Source: Ornithodoros turicata (lineage: Eukaryota > Arthropoda > Arachnida > Ixodida > Argasidae). Taken from it: 64,000 nt of DNA. Positions 43,020 to 55,560 of the stretch are shown here, one piece after another (within the stretch, counting starts at the first letter, position 1; each line of letters starts with the position of its first letter). The notes beneath the pieces were generated by a model. It was not told the origin of the DNA, did no database searches, and worked only from the letters and a program-made list of their open reading frames with translations. Location of the stretch: assembly GCF_037126465.1 (NCBI RefSeq), contig NC_088209.1:21209146-21273145 (forward strand), given 5' to 3'. A program made the position numbers and the translations under genes.

Positions 43020-43676
43020 CCTTGTGGCGGCCCGTGGACGACGACAATATGACCCTGGTGCCACGAGCTACCGCGCTGTCTCATCAGTTCTACCGGCACC
43101 GTCCTCGTACCATAATCCTAGGTTGAGGCCGAGCATACCTGCCCTCTGGGACATTCTATCACCGCTGCTCAGGACTCAAGAAGAGAGACACCACCTCCTC
43201 TACTTTTGGTGAGCCGAACAAAGAACACCATGTTCGGCGTACTTCGTCCCTTCACCATCCCAAATATTCCATCGACCAGCGAAGCCTTCACTGAAGCTAC
43301 TGTGCCTCGTTCCTCCGAAGGCTCGCTAGGCGGTGACGCTCCACGCACATTCAACGATCTGGCATTCCACGACGCCACACTCAACTCTCAACACGCCACG
43401 CGGTCACCACCCCAGCGTCCCTCCGCCTCACGCTTCGTGACGGTACTCATCGGGCATTCACCGGCGGCACCTTCCAGAGCAACACGCTCCTGTACCTGTC
43501 GCGGTACGCTGCTGTCAGCCGCACCACATGTATCTCCTACGTTGGAGATCCAGGAACCCAGCCCGGGCTGCCTTCACTCCTGGCCATCCCCATTGACTCT
43601 CCTCTTGGCAGAGCCAGCAGCCGACCACCCCATCGTCGTGCACCCAGGACCGCACCACACCTAAAACGTGCTCCCA
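43020..43676 (+). pseudogene. Unidentified coding-like block, probably frameshifted
   Basis: A GC-rich block with long open stretches in shifting plus frames. One starts near 43024. The next (to about 43390) contains MFGVLRPFTIPNIPSTSE and FNDLAFHDATLNSQHATR. A third frame then carries LRLTLRDGTHRAFTGGTFQS and YVGDPGTQPGLPSLLAIPI to a stop near 43683. Each reads smoothly into the next, as a decayed gene or retroelement ORF would. AATAAA follows at 43798-43803. No family recognised. Confidence 0.4.
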
Positions 43677-43797
43677 GTTGAACAACCTCCCATCTCTGTC
43701 CGTCCGTCCGTTTGTCCATCTGCGTGTGCGCGTGCGTTATTTCTCCGATATCTGCTCTCCTCCCACGTGACGCCTTGCCCATGGTGTTTTGGGAGTA

Positions 43798-43803
43798 AAT
43801 AAA
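43798..43803 (+). promoter_or_regulatory. AATAAA poly(A) signal
   Basis: About 115 bp after the coding-like block at 43020-43676. Confidence 0.4.
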
Positions 43804-44159
43804 ATGATCGATTAAATTAGAATAAGTTGTGCGAAGAAATGTTTTATGTTGTATGCTTCTGGATTGCGGTAACTGTTGAGGAAAAGTATATAACGCGCAG
43901 TGATGCCAAGTAATGTTGTACCTGCTATCCAAATTAAGTAACAGAATACCGCTGTTTAATCCGCACGAGCGTAACCCAATACCAACGCCGCTACAAAATT
44001 CAGGAGGTAACGCGACACCGTTACCGCTACCAAATGAGCGAAGCCCAATACCATTCCGCTATTTTTCCCGCGGCTGTAGCCTTCCGTCGTACAAGGATCG
44101 TCTCGCTGCTCGGATCATCTAAGGGCGGTATATTTATGATCCTTCAGATCATTATAGAG

Positions 44160-44236
44160 TATCGCCCACGGCGATGACACTCCCCACCTATCATCCCGAA
44201 ATAAAGTTGTTGTTCAGATCATTATACGTTACACTG
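44160..44236 (+). repeat. Retroelement-like 3' tail, second copy
   Basis: GCGATGACACTCCCC...GAAATAAAGTTGTTG (AATAAA 44200-44205) matches 18180-18275. Confidence 0.5.
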
Positions 44237-44399
44237 TGAGCACGCATCACAAATACGCAATAACTTTTTTGTTATTACGGGAAAATGTTTAGTTTCCTTT
44301 CCTTTAGCTTTTGTATATTTTACCTTTTATTGTATGTAAATATTCGATACATATACGTACATATAACAACCAAACACAAAATACGTTGAAAGGTGAAAG

Positions 44400-44485
44400 T
44401 CACTGAAAAGGTTAGCCAGCTGTATCGAACCCACATCTTCTGGGTTACCGGTCCAGGGCTCTACCAATTGAACTAAGCTAACACG
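44400..44485 (-). mobile_element. tRNA-derived SINE head (Thr-like)
   Basis: The minus strand reads GTTAGCTTAGTTCAATTGGT, AGAGCCCTGGACCGGTAACC, GATGTGGGTTCGAT and GGCTAACC. It has clear A and B boxes, an acceptor-like GTTAGC/GCTAAC pair and a GGT anticodon, but position 33 is C and one anticodon-stem pair is lost. SINE head or tRNA pseudogene. Confidence 0.55.
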
Positions 44486-44782
44486 CCTCTCCAGCGACTT
44501 TCGGGGTGTGTCATCTGAAGGGACAACGATCTTGCATCGTTGATTTCTTAGGCAATTTGAGGCATTTGAGGCAATTTGTTTGCATCTGTCCCTTCTATGT
44601 TATTCCAGCCTCAGAACATCAGTTTCTCTCTTGTACAAAATACGTATTATACTTGCTGAGTGAACATCAAAGTATCATTTACAAGAGATCACATCCGGAT
44701 GGTATATACGTCCATATGACTGGAAGATGGCCAAAGTACTTCCTAATCATAAATCAGGACACCCATGTCTCGGTTCAAACTA

Positions 44783-44993
44783 CAGGGTGTTCAAAATTAA
44801 GCTTTCATGAGCGCTACGCAAACACAGCGATTACAGGAAACCGGATGATAGCTTTACGCTATTTGTGTAAGAAACAGCTGCTACATAATTAGCAGCACCT
44901 GTTTCTTACACAAGTAGCGTAAAGTTATCATCCGGTTTCCTGTCATCGCTGTGTTTGCGTAGCGCTCGTGAAAGCTTAATTTTGAACACCCTG
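44783..44993. mobile_element. 211-bp palindromic MITE, TA target duplication
   Basis: CAGGGTGTTCAAAATTAAGC at the left, GCTTAATTTTGAACACCCTG at the right, TA on both flanks, central CAGCTGCTACATAATTAGCAG. Same length as the copies at 20367 and 45104, but different arm sequence. Confidence 0.85.
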
Positions 44994-45103
44994 TATAGGC
45001 CTATATCTCACCAGTACAGAGCATGTATGAGCATTTCATATTATGGGTTTCTCAGAAGATATCTTGTCTCCACGACAACATGATTTTCGAAGAGGCTTAT
45101 CTA

Positions 45104-45314
45104 CAGGATGTCTCTTGTAACGTGTTCATAAATTTTGTTTAAAGAGAGCAATAAAAGTAAAACGACCGCTACTTTTCTGTTACTTGAGTTACAAACAGGT
45201 GATACTTTTGATGTAGCATCTGTTTGTAACTCAAGTAGCAGAAAAGTTGCGGTCGTTTTTCTTTTATTGCTCTCTTCCAATAAAATTTATTGACACGTTA
45301 CGTGAGACACCCTG
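45104..45314. mobile_element. 211-bp palindromic MITE, TA target duplication
   Basis: CAGGATGTCTCTTGTAACGTG at the left, CACGTTACGTGAGACACCCTG at the right, TA flanks. The arms contain AAAGTAAAACGACCGCTACTT and complement, related to the 20367 copy. Confidence 0.85.
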
Positions 45315-45329
45315 TATACTGTTACACAG

Positions 45330-46275
45330 CTAGTAGAAGTAACTCATGATTTATCACGTATTGTTAATCGAAACCAAAAAACAGACTTGGTTTTCCTGGA
45401 TCTATGAAAAACATTTGATAGAGTATCTCACCAAAAGTTGCTACATAAGATAAGATACCTCTTCGATTTACAAATTTGGTATGTGGCTTGAAGCATATTT
45501 GACTGGCCGTACGCAGTACGGGCAACTATCAGAACTTCAGAAGGGTAATCCCAAACATTACGCGTTTCTACAAGTATCTTGGTGTGTATATTGAACTTGT
45601 CTTACAAAATGCATGTGCAGGAGTTTGTTAAGAAAAACGCTGAAGAAGTTGTGGTCTCTCAAAAGGCCCTTGAAATATGCTACATCAGACACTGGAATCA
45701 TTGCATACAAAACACTAACTCTAACTGTCATCGAGTGTGCAAGCCCTGTATGGCATCCGTACATAAAATCTGCCCTGTTGAGGTTGGAAGGGTTGCAAAA
45801 TAAGGCTCTTCGTTTTACTTATAACGAGCACAACTCAACTGTATCTGTTTCTTTTCTCCTTGGCAGGTTTTTCTACCGTGGGTAAAAGATTTGACATGAA
45901 TCGGTTAAAACTTTTGTATTCTATTGATAAATGCTTACTGCATATAGATAAACCCAAGTATCCTTAGTTATGTTATCCAAGTATCCTTATCCAATATCCA
46001 ATCGAAGTATCCTTAGTGTGATACCTTACTCAAATCGACAGACTCTGCACTGAATTCAGATTTCACAGAGATTGTTTCAAGTTTTCGTTTTTCCCTCGCA
46101 CTGTTCGTGAGTTGCCTTTGAGTGTTATTAGCTCTTCCAGTATTGACTCTTTAATGTCAGCTTTAGAGTTGTAGTTCCAGTAGACCGTTGTGTGCAAATG
46201 CTTGATATCTTCATTTCTTGATGGCTGTGTAACCACTCCTATTGTGGCCCCATCGGCCGATAGTATTGTCTAAAG
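45330..46275 (+). mobile_element. Degenerate CR1-like LINE fragment
   Basis: The plus strand encodes, across stops and frameshifts, KTDLVFLDL*KTFDRVSHQK (RT palm motif of CR1/L2-type LINEs) near 45380-45435. At 45715-45870 it encodes TLTLTVIECASPVWHPYIKS and LEGLQNKALRFTYN, the conserved block after the RT thumb. Ends near AAATAAACACC (about 46282). Non-functional. Confidence 0.75.
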
Positions 46276-46681
46276 TTAAAATAAACACCTTATATTTCGT
46301 ATTTTCTTTTGTTGCAGTACGTCTGCGCAACGACTGCAACATCATAAGCCTGTCGAATCCGATATTGTGTTTTTTTACTTTCTTTTCCGCCTCTCCCTTT
46401 CTCTTTTTGATTTATTTTCTTTTTCTGAGATTTCACGGTACGTGACTGTATTAGGCGCCAAGTCACTGGAAACACAATTGTCATCAAACGCAGTTGCAAA
46501 TCCCGTCGTAATGCACGGAAATGGGAGCTCATGAAGCGCACAGCATACTGACATATTTTCGAGGCCCTGCTTTGCAAGTGCGGATGAACTTTGTCAGCCT
46601 TAGTGCCTTCTTTTTAGGACGTGTTTGACATAATAACTTTCCTTCAAACACGGTGTGATTGAGGTAATCTTCTTGGAAACT

Positions 46682-46700
46682 CCCCCCCCCCCCCCCCCCC
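46682..46700. repeat. Poly(C) tract, 19 bp
   Basis: Uninterrupted C run. Confidence 0.9.
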
Positions 46701-47867
46701 AATGTTACTGTCATGTCCCATTGTCTCGGAAGGATAAGATGGTCATCGTCCCACGCACGAAACGCATACATAAATTTAAGTCAGACGTCGAGTCTCCATA
46801 AAACCTGGCTCCAGTCGGACGTCACTCGTTCGAAGAGGGGACAGAGCAATATCCGTTTTTCTTGGACGACAGGACTGCGAACGGAATTTAAAGATTACCG
46901 CCACGATTTCTCAAGCTGACTCATCTATTGACATTGACCAAGCATCTTGCGTTCTGGGAAATGTTATTAGTTGCCGGTGGTGGCGCGCCAGACCGGAAAC
47001 TGTAAAGTTGTTTAACGCCGATATTCCAATTTGGTCCTGTATATCTACGCTGACTCGTGTCTTCGTGTTTCATCGTCTACGTATCTGGTTTATGGCGAAT
47101 AAAACGGAGTTCGGATTTAGGGCTCTCGGGAGACGATTACCCCGCATAACGTAACGTAATTTTATTATGTAACGTAATAAAATTAGACGCTAGCGACGAC
47201 ATGCTGCGGGATACGGGACAATCAGAAAGACCTTCATCCTAGTTTCAAAGCTGTCTCTCTGGTAAAGGGTGAAGTCGGAGCCTGCGTCGTTCTTTGTTAC
47301 GTTGAAACTTTTGTGGCATTTTTTGTAGTCACCAAAAGGCCTGCGCTCTGTTTTCGCGACGTGTGCTTCTGGTGGGTAAATGTCCCTTATGTTACTGTTC
47401 AATATGACTGACAGAAACTGCTTGCCGCGGCTGAGACCACAGTCAAAACAAGCCAGTGGGAAGTCGTCCTTGCAAGGGGCGTATCTCGCTGTCGATGGCG
47501 ATGGGTCGCGCTATTCAGCTACCATAAAGGGACGGACGCCCTATTCTGTGCCAATACGAAACTGTGGTGGCACATTATTCTTCGTTGATCGTAGACCATG
47601 GTGCCGAAAATCACATGCGAGTTACTGGCGTAGTTTTTGTGTAATTTGGTTAAGTAAGCCGGAAGAGCAGATGACGTATGTTGAGAGTATGGCGGAATCC
47701 CCTGTTTCGGAAAAACAGGAAGACATCGTACACTGACCAACCAATGAGGGCACTCCTTCCATAAAGATGAGCCGACTGCACGGTCGTCTCGAAGGAGCGG
47801 AGCAGACGAGCTTGGGAAATAATCGTCTGCGCGCTTCACCCTGATTGGCGTACAAAAGTACGTCACC
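46701..47867. other. Nothing recognised
   Basis: Opposed open frames at 47380-47869 overlap on both strands and have no domain. Confidence 0.4.
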
Positions 47868-48095
47868 ACGATGTCCTTGCCGCTAGGGCTGCCCCAGCTG
47901 AAGAGGCAGCATGCTAACCTAAAAATCGCGTTTATTTAATATCTACGCACTTTTCGGGAGAGAAAATTGGCCAAAATGACCTTGAAACAGTGTCAAACAT
48001 TGTAGTACTTGTTTCGTACATGCGTTTCCGAAGGAAACTCTCACTTTAAACGTAACTACGAGGCGGCCTATCAACAGTACAGAAACATCTCGCGC
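47868..48095. repeat. Dispersed repeat, copy 1
   Basis: GATGTCCTTGCCGCT, CGTTTATTTAATATCTACGC, GTGTCAAACATTGTAG and CTATCAACAGTACAG are shared with 52232-52570. Confidence 0.7.
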
Positions 48096-49250
48096 ACAGT
48101 TTGCGTTCCTCGTTCATTTTAGTTCATGCATTTGAAAAGAAATGAGCAGCACTCTGCTCTAAACCCATGGGAGAGCGATCCAGCGAAAAACGAACGGAAG
48201 CTATATTCGCGTAACGATGTGTAGAGCCCCACACAGACAACTTTATTTCTAATGATGATGATTGGGAAGTTTCATCCCTTTGAAACGATAATCCTCGAAC
48301 TTCTGCTGCGAAGAACCCAACCAGTGAATCCTATCATTTTTGAACTCTTTCACGCACGATTACACAAACAAGTCCTAAAACCCTATAAAAGCGACTCCGC
48401 TACCAGGCAATGCCGAAAAGCGGGCCTGTCCGGGGATTATTTCACAGTAGCGTGCACCGGCACAGCAGTCAACAGCGGGCTCTTCCAGTCAGTCTTATCA
48501 ACTGTAACCGACATGAGTTCATGAAAGCATTCGGAGTAATCTACTTTGATCCTTGCCCCCAACTTTCAGAGCGGAAACCTGATTGTTGCTAAAAATGCCA
48601 GCAATGTGGAAATACGGATGTCGTGAAACGGAAATTATTTTTCTCTATTTGGTCCGCGAGCCTGCATTTTCTCTGTGGCTCCCAATTCCGGCTGTCGAAA
48701 GTGTTTCCACTTTTCCAGCGAGTCTTTTACCCACGTCCTAACATTTTATTTTATTTATCTTTTTAAATTACGCTTTCTATCCCTGTCTGGAGCGGCGTAT
48801 CAATACAAACTGCGCCACATTACGTCGTTGTTGTATTGTCAAAGAATGCAGCCGGTGTCGGCTGTCACTGTCCACATACGCATAACTAAGTAAAATAGTA
48901 ATACGAACAAATAGTACTAGGCAAAAAAATAGGAAAAGGAGTTCTTATGACATGTGACGCTTCTGCAAAAAGCCGAGTATTTTTTTTTTCGAAAAAAAGA
49001 AAGAAAAAAAAGAAAGCTCGTGTTTCCGCACCGCGAAGCGAATGTGACTATGATCGGCCAGTAAAGGGTGGACGGAGAAAAAGGAAAATAGCACGAAGAA
49101 GAGGAAGTAGGCGGAAACACAATCGCACACGTGCGTCCAAGGCCGACTTCTGGGTGGACTGGAGCGTGTGCCGGAAGGCCCAGGCAAAATGTCACTCTTC
49201 CAAGCCGTTCGTGGAAATCGGTCTTCGGACATCTTTTAGAGGAGCAGTTG
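48096..49250. other. Nothing recognised
   Basis: A Lys/Arg-rich frame at 48947-49321 begins in an A-rich tract and runs into the SINE-like sequence near 49130 and then MITE D; it is not a gene. Confidence 0.4.
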
Positions 49251-49623
49251 CACTCTTAGCAAAAAAGGTGGAGCAGTTACACCTTTTAGGAGGCAATAGG
49301 TGTCGCATATGTTGTGCCTAAAATGTTGCACCTGCTACCTGGTTGAAGTCGACACAACAGATTAGCGCAAATCCCAAAACAAATTTTAGTTGCAGTTATC
49401 TTCGTGGCACACAATGTGCACAATGTCCACTGCACTGTCAATGCTGGGAAAGCGACACTCCCTGAAAGTGGATTGCTTCTGTCGCTGTGATAACAGCACT
49501 TACATACATTTTGTGTTGCGCAAAGAGGCGGTAACAGGCAAGGTTACCACCCTTTTGCACCCTTTCGTCAGACGCTATGTTGACTTTGATGGTAACTATA
49601 GAAGTTACCACCTTTTCACACTC
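49251..49623. mobile_element. MITE family D, inverted copy
   Basis: CACTCTTAGCAAAAAAGGTGG at the left, GGCACAAC-type interior and GGTAACTATAGAAGTTACCA, CCTTTTCACACTC at the right. Inverted relative to 22568-22866. Confidence 0.65.
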
Positions 49624-51094
49624 TTTTTTTTTTCTGGTGTGTTTTTTTTCTGGTTTTTAGGTGTGGGAGCACCCCTTCAGTTTTCTCACTTTCTTCTTCT
49701 TGGCTTCGATGTGTGGTTCGACAAATGCTACGCGTTCGTGCAAGAAGCAATTATAGTAGCTGACCTGTTGGAGTCGCCAGATGATTTGTTGCACACTTGC
49801 ACTCTTTCCGAGAACCCCGAACAAAACGCGTGAGGCTGACGTGAAACCCGTGGGAGTACCATTCAGGTTGCTTGTGTAGTGACGTCAGCCGGCTCTGCAG
49901 AAGCGGCCTGAGGGTATGTGGTCAGTGTGAAGCGCCGTGTCCGGCGCAGACAAATTTTCTGCGTCAATCGAAAGCTCATCATTTCTCCTTAAACGTCTAC
50001 CTACCCGCTTACTCAGTCGACGCTTGCTCCGTATGCAATGTATATAATGACGAACTGAAGTGTCTTTCTTATGGTGTCTTCGAATGGTCGTCCCGATACT
50101 CCGAGCTGGAGCGGCTCACACTGCATCTCACTCCAGCTCCGAGCCGGAGGAACCGGGCAGAAACCGACCGAACGCGACAGGTTCGAGCAGAGAAGCGGAT
50201 AGGAAATGTTAATTCACGTGACTTCCGGTGCTTCCCTCGTAGTCAAAACTACGACGACGCAAACTGCAGAGCATGGCAGGCATGGCGGAACAGAAACACT
50301 ACTCAGCGGAAGCTGTCACTTGACACTCCGGCGGCGTTGGTGAGAGCACTCTATAGAGCGCTCCGAGTTGTAGGAGAGAGCTCCAAATAAACCTGTCGAA
50401 TGCAATGAGAATGTTCTGTTTCGACCAGTCGAAGATGAAACGTCGCTCAGAGCGCTCTGGAGCAATCGGAAGCAGCCAGTCGAAGACACCATAATGTTCT
50501 GCGTGGCCGATGCAGCACAAAACATATCCGCTGACTACGTTGCGGAGTGCAGTACGGATTGTCAGTCAAATTTGTGCGTCTTTGCCCCATTGCAACTCTT
50601 TGCAGACGAAACTGTTGTGCTTTTCACGAGAACAAAAATAATACGCCACTGCTCACTTACTTCTATAGATTTGGCCATCCATTTGGCCATCAGCAAATAT
50701 TTCAATCTGTGCTGCTCTGTTCTTTTTCGCCTCAAGGTAATCAAGAACGCGAGGTGCAGGCCTTCCCCGTCTGGGTTACAACCTCCACAGTCATCGGATT
50801 GCATGGACGAGTCGTTTCTAATAAGCGCATCAATGACTATCATTTTTTGTATTTGCCACACTTCTCAACGCCGAACCATCCATGCACCGTTCGTATTCAT
50901 CTCCTCTAGGTTCACTATGGCTCGCCCCTTCCCCCTCCCCCTCCCCTTACCGTGAAGGACTTCCGACGCCCCTGTCTATCCATCACCGAGAACCGTTGCG
51001 GACACGCCACAGTTCAAATAGAAAATTGCGTAGACATCGAGAAATAGAAGGAGAAACATATATCAATACAATGTCGGTGTTTTTAATCCCGTTG
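49624..51094. other. Nothing recognised
   Basis: Short inverted words such as GAGAGCACTCTATAGAGCGCTC-like pairs near 50340 and TTCGACTGGTCGAA-type pairs near 50430. Open frames overlap without domains. Confidence 0.35.
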
Positions 51095-51290
51095 TAGCAT
51101 TTACAGACGTGGACAGCAGGAAGGAGTGAGGACAGGGGGGTTAATACGCGTCCTGGGTCGACTTCAAGGGGAACTGCGTCGACATTCGCCTGGAAAGTCT
51201 GCAGGAAAACCCAGGGAAAACCTCAGACAGCACAGCTGGTTGTACAGGATTCGAACCCACCGCCTCCCAGTCTTCGGCACGACTTTGGCT
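51095..51290 (+). mobile_element. SINE-2 copy
   Basis: TTTACAGACGTGGACAGCAG, CGTCCTGGGTCGACTTC, CCTCAGACAGCACAGC, and the B-box-like GATTCGAACCCACCGCCTCC. Confidence 0.7.
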
Positions 51291-52231
51291 ACCACCAACG
51301 GATGCTTACCAATACATAATATTGCAGTTTTACCGCAAGCAGTGCGAATTCATATGCACGTGTTCATGTGAAGCAAGAAGTATATATGTTGCAATATCAC
51401 ACGGCTGGCGCAACAACGGCAACACGCGTGGGGACTGCCCACGCACAGCACCTCTAACGAACATCGAAAGCTTTCATACAGTTCGTCAGTTTTTCGTATT
51501 TTGACTTACTTGGTCGCATGGCTCGCAAGAACCATGAACTGTCCCCAGGACGTTGATCGGACTCGCCGCTCACACTGTGGAAGTTGGACGAACGTCCGAA
51601 GAGTGTCATTGTGCGGCTGGTGGACACATAGGGGCAGCCAAGAGCGTCAAGTCAGATCAGTGCTGTACCGAAGTCCGTGGAAGGTCCGCTACGGCGTTCA
51701 GAGGACGTTTCAGGAAGTCCACGGAGTGCTAGCTACCCACTGACAAAAAAAGGCAGCCCCACAGAAATAAACTGGCGTTCACAACGGTACCGTCTATGCC
51801 CACCCTGGAAGAAATGCGGGGTGCTGCCCTTTCCAGCGAGTTGCAGTTTGAAGGCAGACGCCTCGCTGCCTCGCCCTCTCGACTGATTAGAAGAGATCTG
51901 TTATCAGCAGGTGCGCCCTCGATACGTTATCGTTCTCAGCTGCCGTTGCGTAATGTTCGAAAATGTTGTCAGTACACTAGTCATGTGTCTCCCTTGTGGA
52001 ATAGGGCATAGCACGGGGTTCCTTGGGGCGCTCAAAGTTCAACCATGGGAACCATATTTAGCCAGGGGACAACATCAGTTAACATACGTACTGGCAGTGG
52101 CCATATCGCCTTGCCGTTATTGGCCTCGTTGATGTAGGCCCGACTCGAGGGTACCTCAGGGACACGACACCGTTGCCCTCGACAATTACGCTGGCTCCAC
52201 GCTTTGAAGAGACGGTTGTTTTCGTCCCCAT

Positions 52232-52570
52232 CATGTCCTTGCCGCTGGAGCTCCCCAACAAGAACAACAGATAAATTAATGATGATGAATGGGGAAATTC
52301 GCCACATGAAGTGCGGCCCACTACCGCAAGACACAATGGACGGAATGATGATGAGACGATGAACGACGCTGAAAAGCTGCAGAGTCAATGCTATAAAACT
52401 CGTTTATTTAATATCTATGCACTTTTCGGAAGAGAAAAATTGCCAAAATTACTGTCGAACATTGTCAAACATTGTGGTACTTGTTTCATACACACGTTTC
52501 TGGAGGCGACTTTCACCGAAGTACGAGGCAGTTTATCAACAGTACAGCAACATCGCCCGCACTATTTGCT
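52232..52570. repeat. Dispersed repeat, copy 2 with insertion
   Basis: ATGTCCTTGCCGCTGGAGCTC, then about 140 bp not in copy 1, then CGTTTATTTAATATCTATGC to CAACAGTACAGCAACATCGC as in 47868-48095. Confidence 0.65.
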
Positions 52571-53826
52571 GCACCACTGTTTGTGGGTTCGGGGGTTCAA
52601 ACCCACAAAATGGTACCTTCGGTAGTGCATTTGGGAGAGGGAAACGAGAGGGAATCTTCCTCACCCATGTAAAGCCCCCAATAAAAGAACCTCTGAAATA
52701 TTTTTTGACTACGCCGCTGGTTTGAAGACTTTATTTATTTACTTATTAATTAAGTAAGGTGCTTTATTGAAGGTCACTAACTACTCTCAAGTTTTCCGTA
52801 TTCATCCCCTTATGTCGCACTTTCCAAGGGGAAAAAAATGTCTCGGGAGGGGTTATATGGGGGCTTTACATATGGGAGAGGATTTCCCCCTCGTTTCCCG
52901 CTCCCAAATGCACAACCCAAATGTACGATTTTGGGCGGGGGGGGGGGGAGGTTCAAATCCCGAAACACACACACACACACCTGGCTACGCCACTGCTCAT
53001 AGTGGAAGGAAGCATACTGCTCTATGACTATGTCTACATGGTTTCGAATACCAAACACGAATTACCCGGAGTAAGCCGGCGTTCCTTGTCTAGACTCGTT
53101 ACGGCACGGATTAAACTTCCTCGGAATGGATGACGTAAAATAGTCGCGGACAACAGACGACGGGCAAATATGCCCGTCTGTAAGTCAATTAACCCTGAGA
53201 CGCTCTTGAACTCCACATGACCTCTCCTCACAGCTCGAGTTGACCCTCAACAATCGAATAACAGATGTATGCCGACAGTGTTGTAAAGCAGCTCCGTGGT
53301 ATGATGTAACGCGTGTCGCATATGTGAACACGTTGCAGATTACCTCTTACGTAACAGCAGCTGGTAGGTACCCTATATACTGTGCTGAGACGTTTCGATC
53401 AACACGCTCGCCCTATTGCGAGCCATATGCGAAACTGTAGCACAGGTTGAGCTTTAATGGCTTTTATTGTGCGCTTTAAAAATTGTGGTCCATAGCAACA
53501 ACGAGTGCAAAACAATCGTCCCCTTTGTCAGGTCTTCATGTGACGCACATAACATTGCTCATGTGGCTTAATTCTCAACGTATTCGATAACACAACGAGC
53601 TGTTTCGGGGGTATAAGCGCCAGTTGGACTGCACAATCATTCAGTTCCTGTACTCATGTGACCGCCCCCCATTTTTTTTTCTCGTAGCATTTTGTTTTTC
53701 TGGGAATATCCCTGTTTTCACCTAAGAGGTTGGGTTTGCCCTACTCCACCCCACAGATGGAAGGCAGCTCGCCCAACACGCATACCGCGTAAACGGTGTC
53801 TTTTGGTAATCTTTTCTAACGTCTAG
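52571..53826. other. Nothing recognised
   Basis: Includes a G-run near 52936-52950 and an (AC)n near 52967-52981. Confidence 0.4.
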
Positions 53827-53887
53827 CGCACGAACTGTCGTGCCAACTGGATGGCGCAGCTGTTGCGGTACCGTCGGTCACAGAACG
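53827..53887 (+). CDS. Exon-like segment, weak
   Basis: 61 bp between a good acceptor (TTTTCTAACGTCTAG) and a good donor (GAACG|GTGAGT). In phase 1 it reads HELSCQLDGAAVAVPSVTE. No partner exons or domain found. Confidence 0.2.
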
Positions 53888-55099
53888 GTGAGTATATACC
53901 GTTGTTCGCCACCAACCCACTCCGGTGCTTCATATCGAAGTCAACAGCCATAGTCTCATCAAGCATCAAAATAAGTACCTTACTTGTACACTAAAATATT
54001 GAAGCTCCGTTCATCCCATAATACCTGATACCGTGTTTTCAGTTTGCGAGAGATCTAGTCGGGGGACCTAAATGTCCTGTGACACCGTCTGTGGTCCAAA
54101 GTTCCGTTAGCAGCAGCATTCCTGTACAAGATAGGAGTCGCTTGCATGCCGACTGGTGGAAGACCGAAGGACGTGGAGTACTTACTGGTGCTCTGTGACG
54201 TCAAGCCGATATGGTCTCTGAAAAGTGCCCCTAGATATAGGCGTGAAGGAGGTTCTGGGGGACTGGCCAGGTCAGAAAACGGCAACCAAACACTTTGCGC
54301 CTACTGGTGTGCTTTCTGAAAGACATGCGGCGTCCATATTTTAAGACCAAAGGCTCAGAATATCCCAAGTGAGTGACATACGTCCTGAGTCACGCTTGCA
54401 CGAACGTTGAGGAAGTTCCTCAGTGGTGTCCTCATCGGTATCTTCTGTAGTGCTTCGGGCACACGCTACAGCCCTCAGCCCTGCTCGTGTGCATAAAGTA
54501 CTATGAGAAAGATACTCAGGGCGCCACTGGAGAATTTCTTCAGCGTTTGTGAAAACGGACTCTGATTTAGCATCCATCGAGTGTTCCGGTGGCAGCTGGC
54601 TCTGAACCGGTGCGGCTCAAACCTCCATTTTGTTCTTCTCTCTCTCTCCCTCGGCAACACGTGGAAGCGAGGTCTAGACAACGTTGTTTGTTTAGGTCAA
54701 CCATTACACAGCTGGCCAGACTCCCGAGACTTCTTTTGCTCCACGTGCTTAAGTGTGTTGCAATTGTATATCCATCCTCCAAACATTTCTTCCGGCAGTT
54801 ACATGAGCAAATATTCTTTTCGCCATTCCAGCGTGCCGTAAAAATCATCCTCTTGGATCACTTTCATACAAACGATCAGTGCAGACGAAAGAACGCCCAG
54901 AGCAATACGAGCTTAATAAAGGGACGACCGCCGTTGTCAACATAAATCTTGATTAATGATGACAATCGCGCCACATAGTCGCGCTGCCCCTCAAAAGGAT
55001 CGAATGGGATGTTAATACAGAACTAAGAATAAAGGAAGGAGGAAGTGCTTTCCAAACGTTACTTGCAGCCTTATATTCCTTCTTGTTAACCGCAAAAAA
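53888..55099. other. Nothing recognised
   Basis: Opposed frames at 54567-54945 are shadows of one another. Confidence 0.4.
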
Positions 55100-55560
55100 G
55101 AAAAAAAAAAGAGAAGAAAAAGAACCGCGGCTGATAACGGCAAGTGAGAAACAAATCGCAATGCCGATAAACGTAGTGCATCAGTAATCTACGAAGGATT
55201 GAGAGCGAGAGAGAAATAACAAGACGTTGCTTCTAGCGACACCCATATGGATCACTTGTTTACTATCCGTATATATGGCTTCAGCGTCCATAATGGTCTT
55301 GATTGTATCGGCAAACTTCTGCATTAAAGCATCAAGAACTTTCTCGCGCGGTAGTCGGTGTTGAGATAAGTGGACATGTTGGTCCCACCTTAATTCTGTG
55401 CTGTTTTGCAGAGACACTCTGTCGTTGATATCGGCAAGAATCGCAATATCATTGTCCTGTGCGGATGTAAGCGGCAGAAGGTACAAAGCGCATCCTGTTC
55501 TTTCCCTTCGGGCGATCGACAGGAATAAAATGATAGTGGGATAAGAAGATGCGAATGGTC
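55100..55560 (-). mobile_element. LINE fragment, RT-RNase H junction
   Basis: The minus-strand frame 55486-55181 encodes HVHLSQHRLPREKVLDALMQ and then AEAIYTDSKQVIHMGVARS, resembling the start of the RNase H domain (YTDxS) of I/Jockey-type LINE ORF2. Truncated on both sides. Probably the same clade as 28600-29760. Confidence 0.5.

Noticed and set aside
46314..46440. Exon after the strong acceptor TTTTCTTTTGTTGCAG
   Set aside because: The frame becomes a run of Phe/Ser/Leu from pyrimidine-rich sequence; no domain, no partner exon.
48947..49321. Lys/Arg-rich 124-codon frame resembling a basic nuclear protein
   Set aside because: It starts in an A-rich tract and runs into SINE-like sequence and MITE D; composition comes from repeats.
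50555..50745. Fourth Kunitz-like exon (YFY motif and several Cys)
   Set aside because: Cys spacing does not fit the Kunitz pattern and the GGC block is missing.
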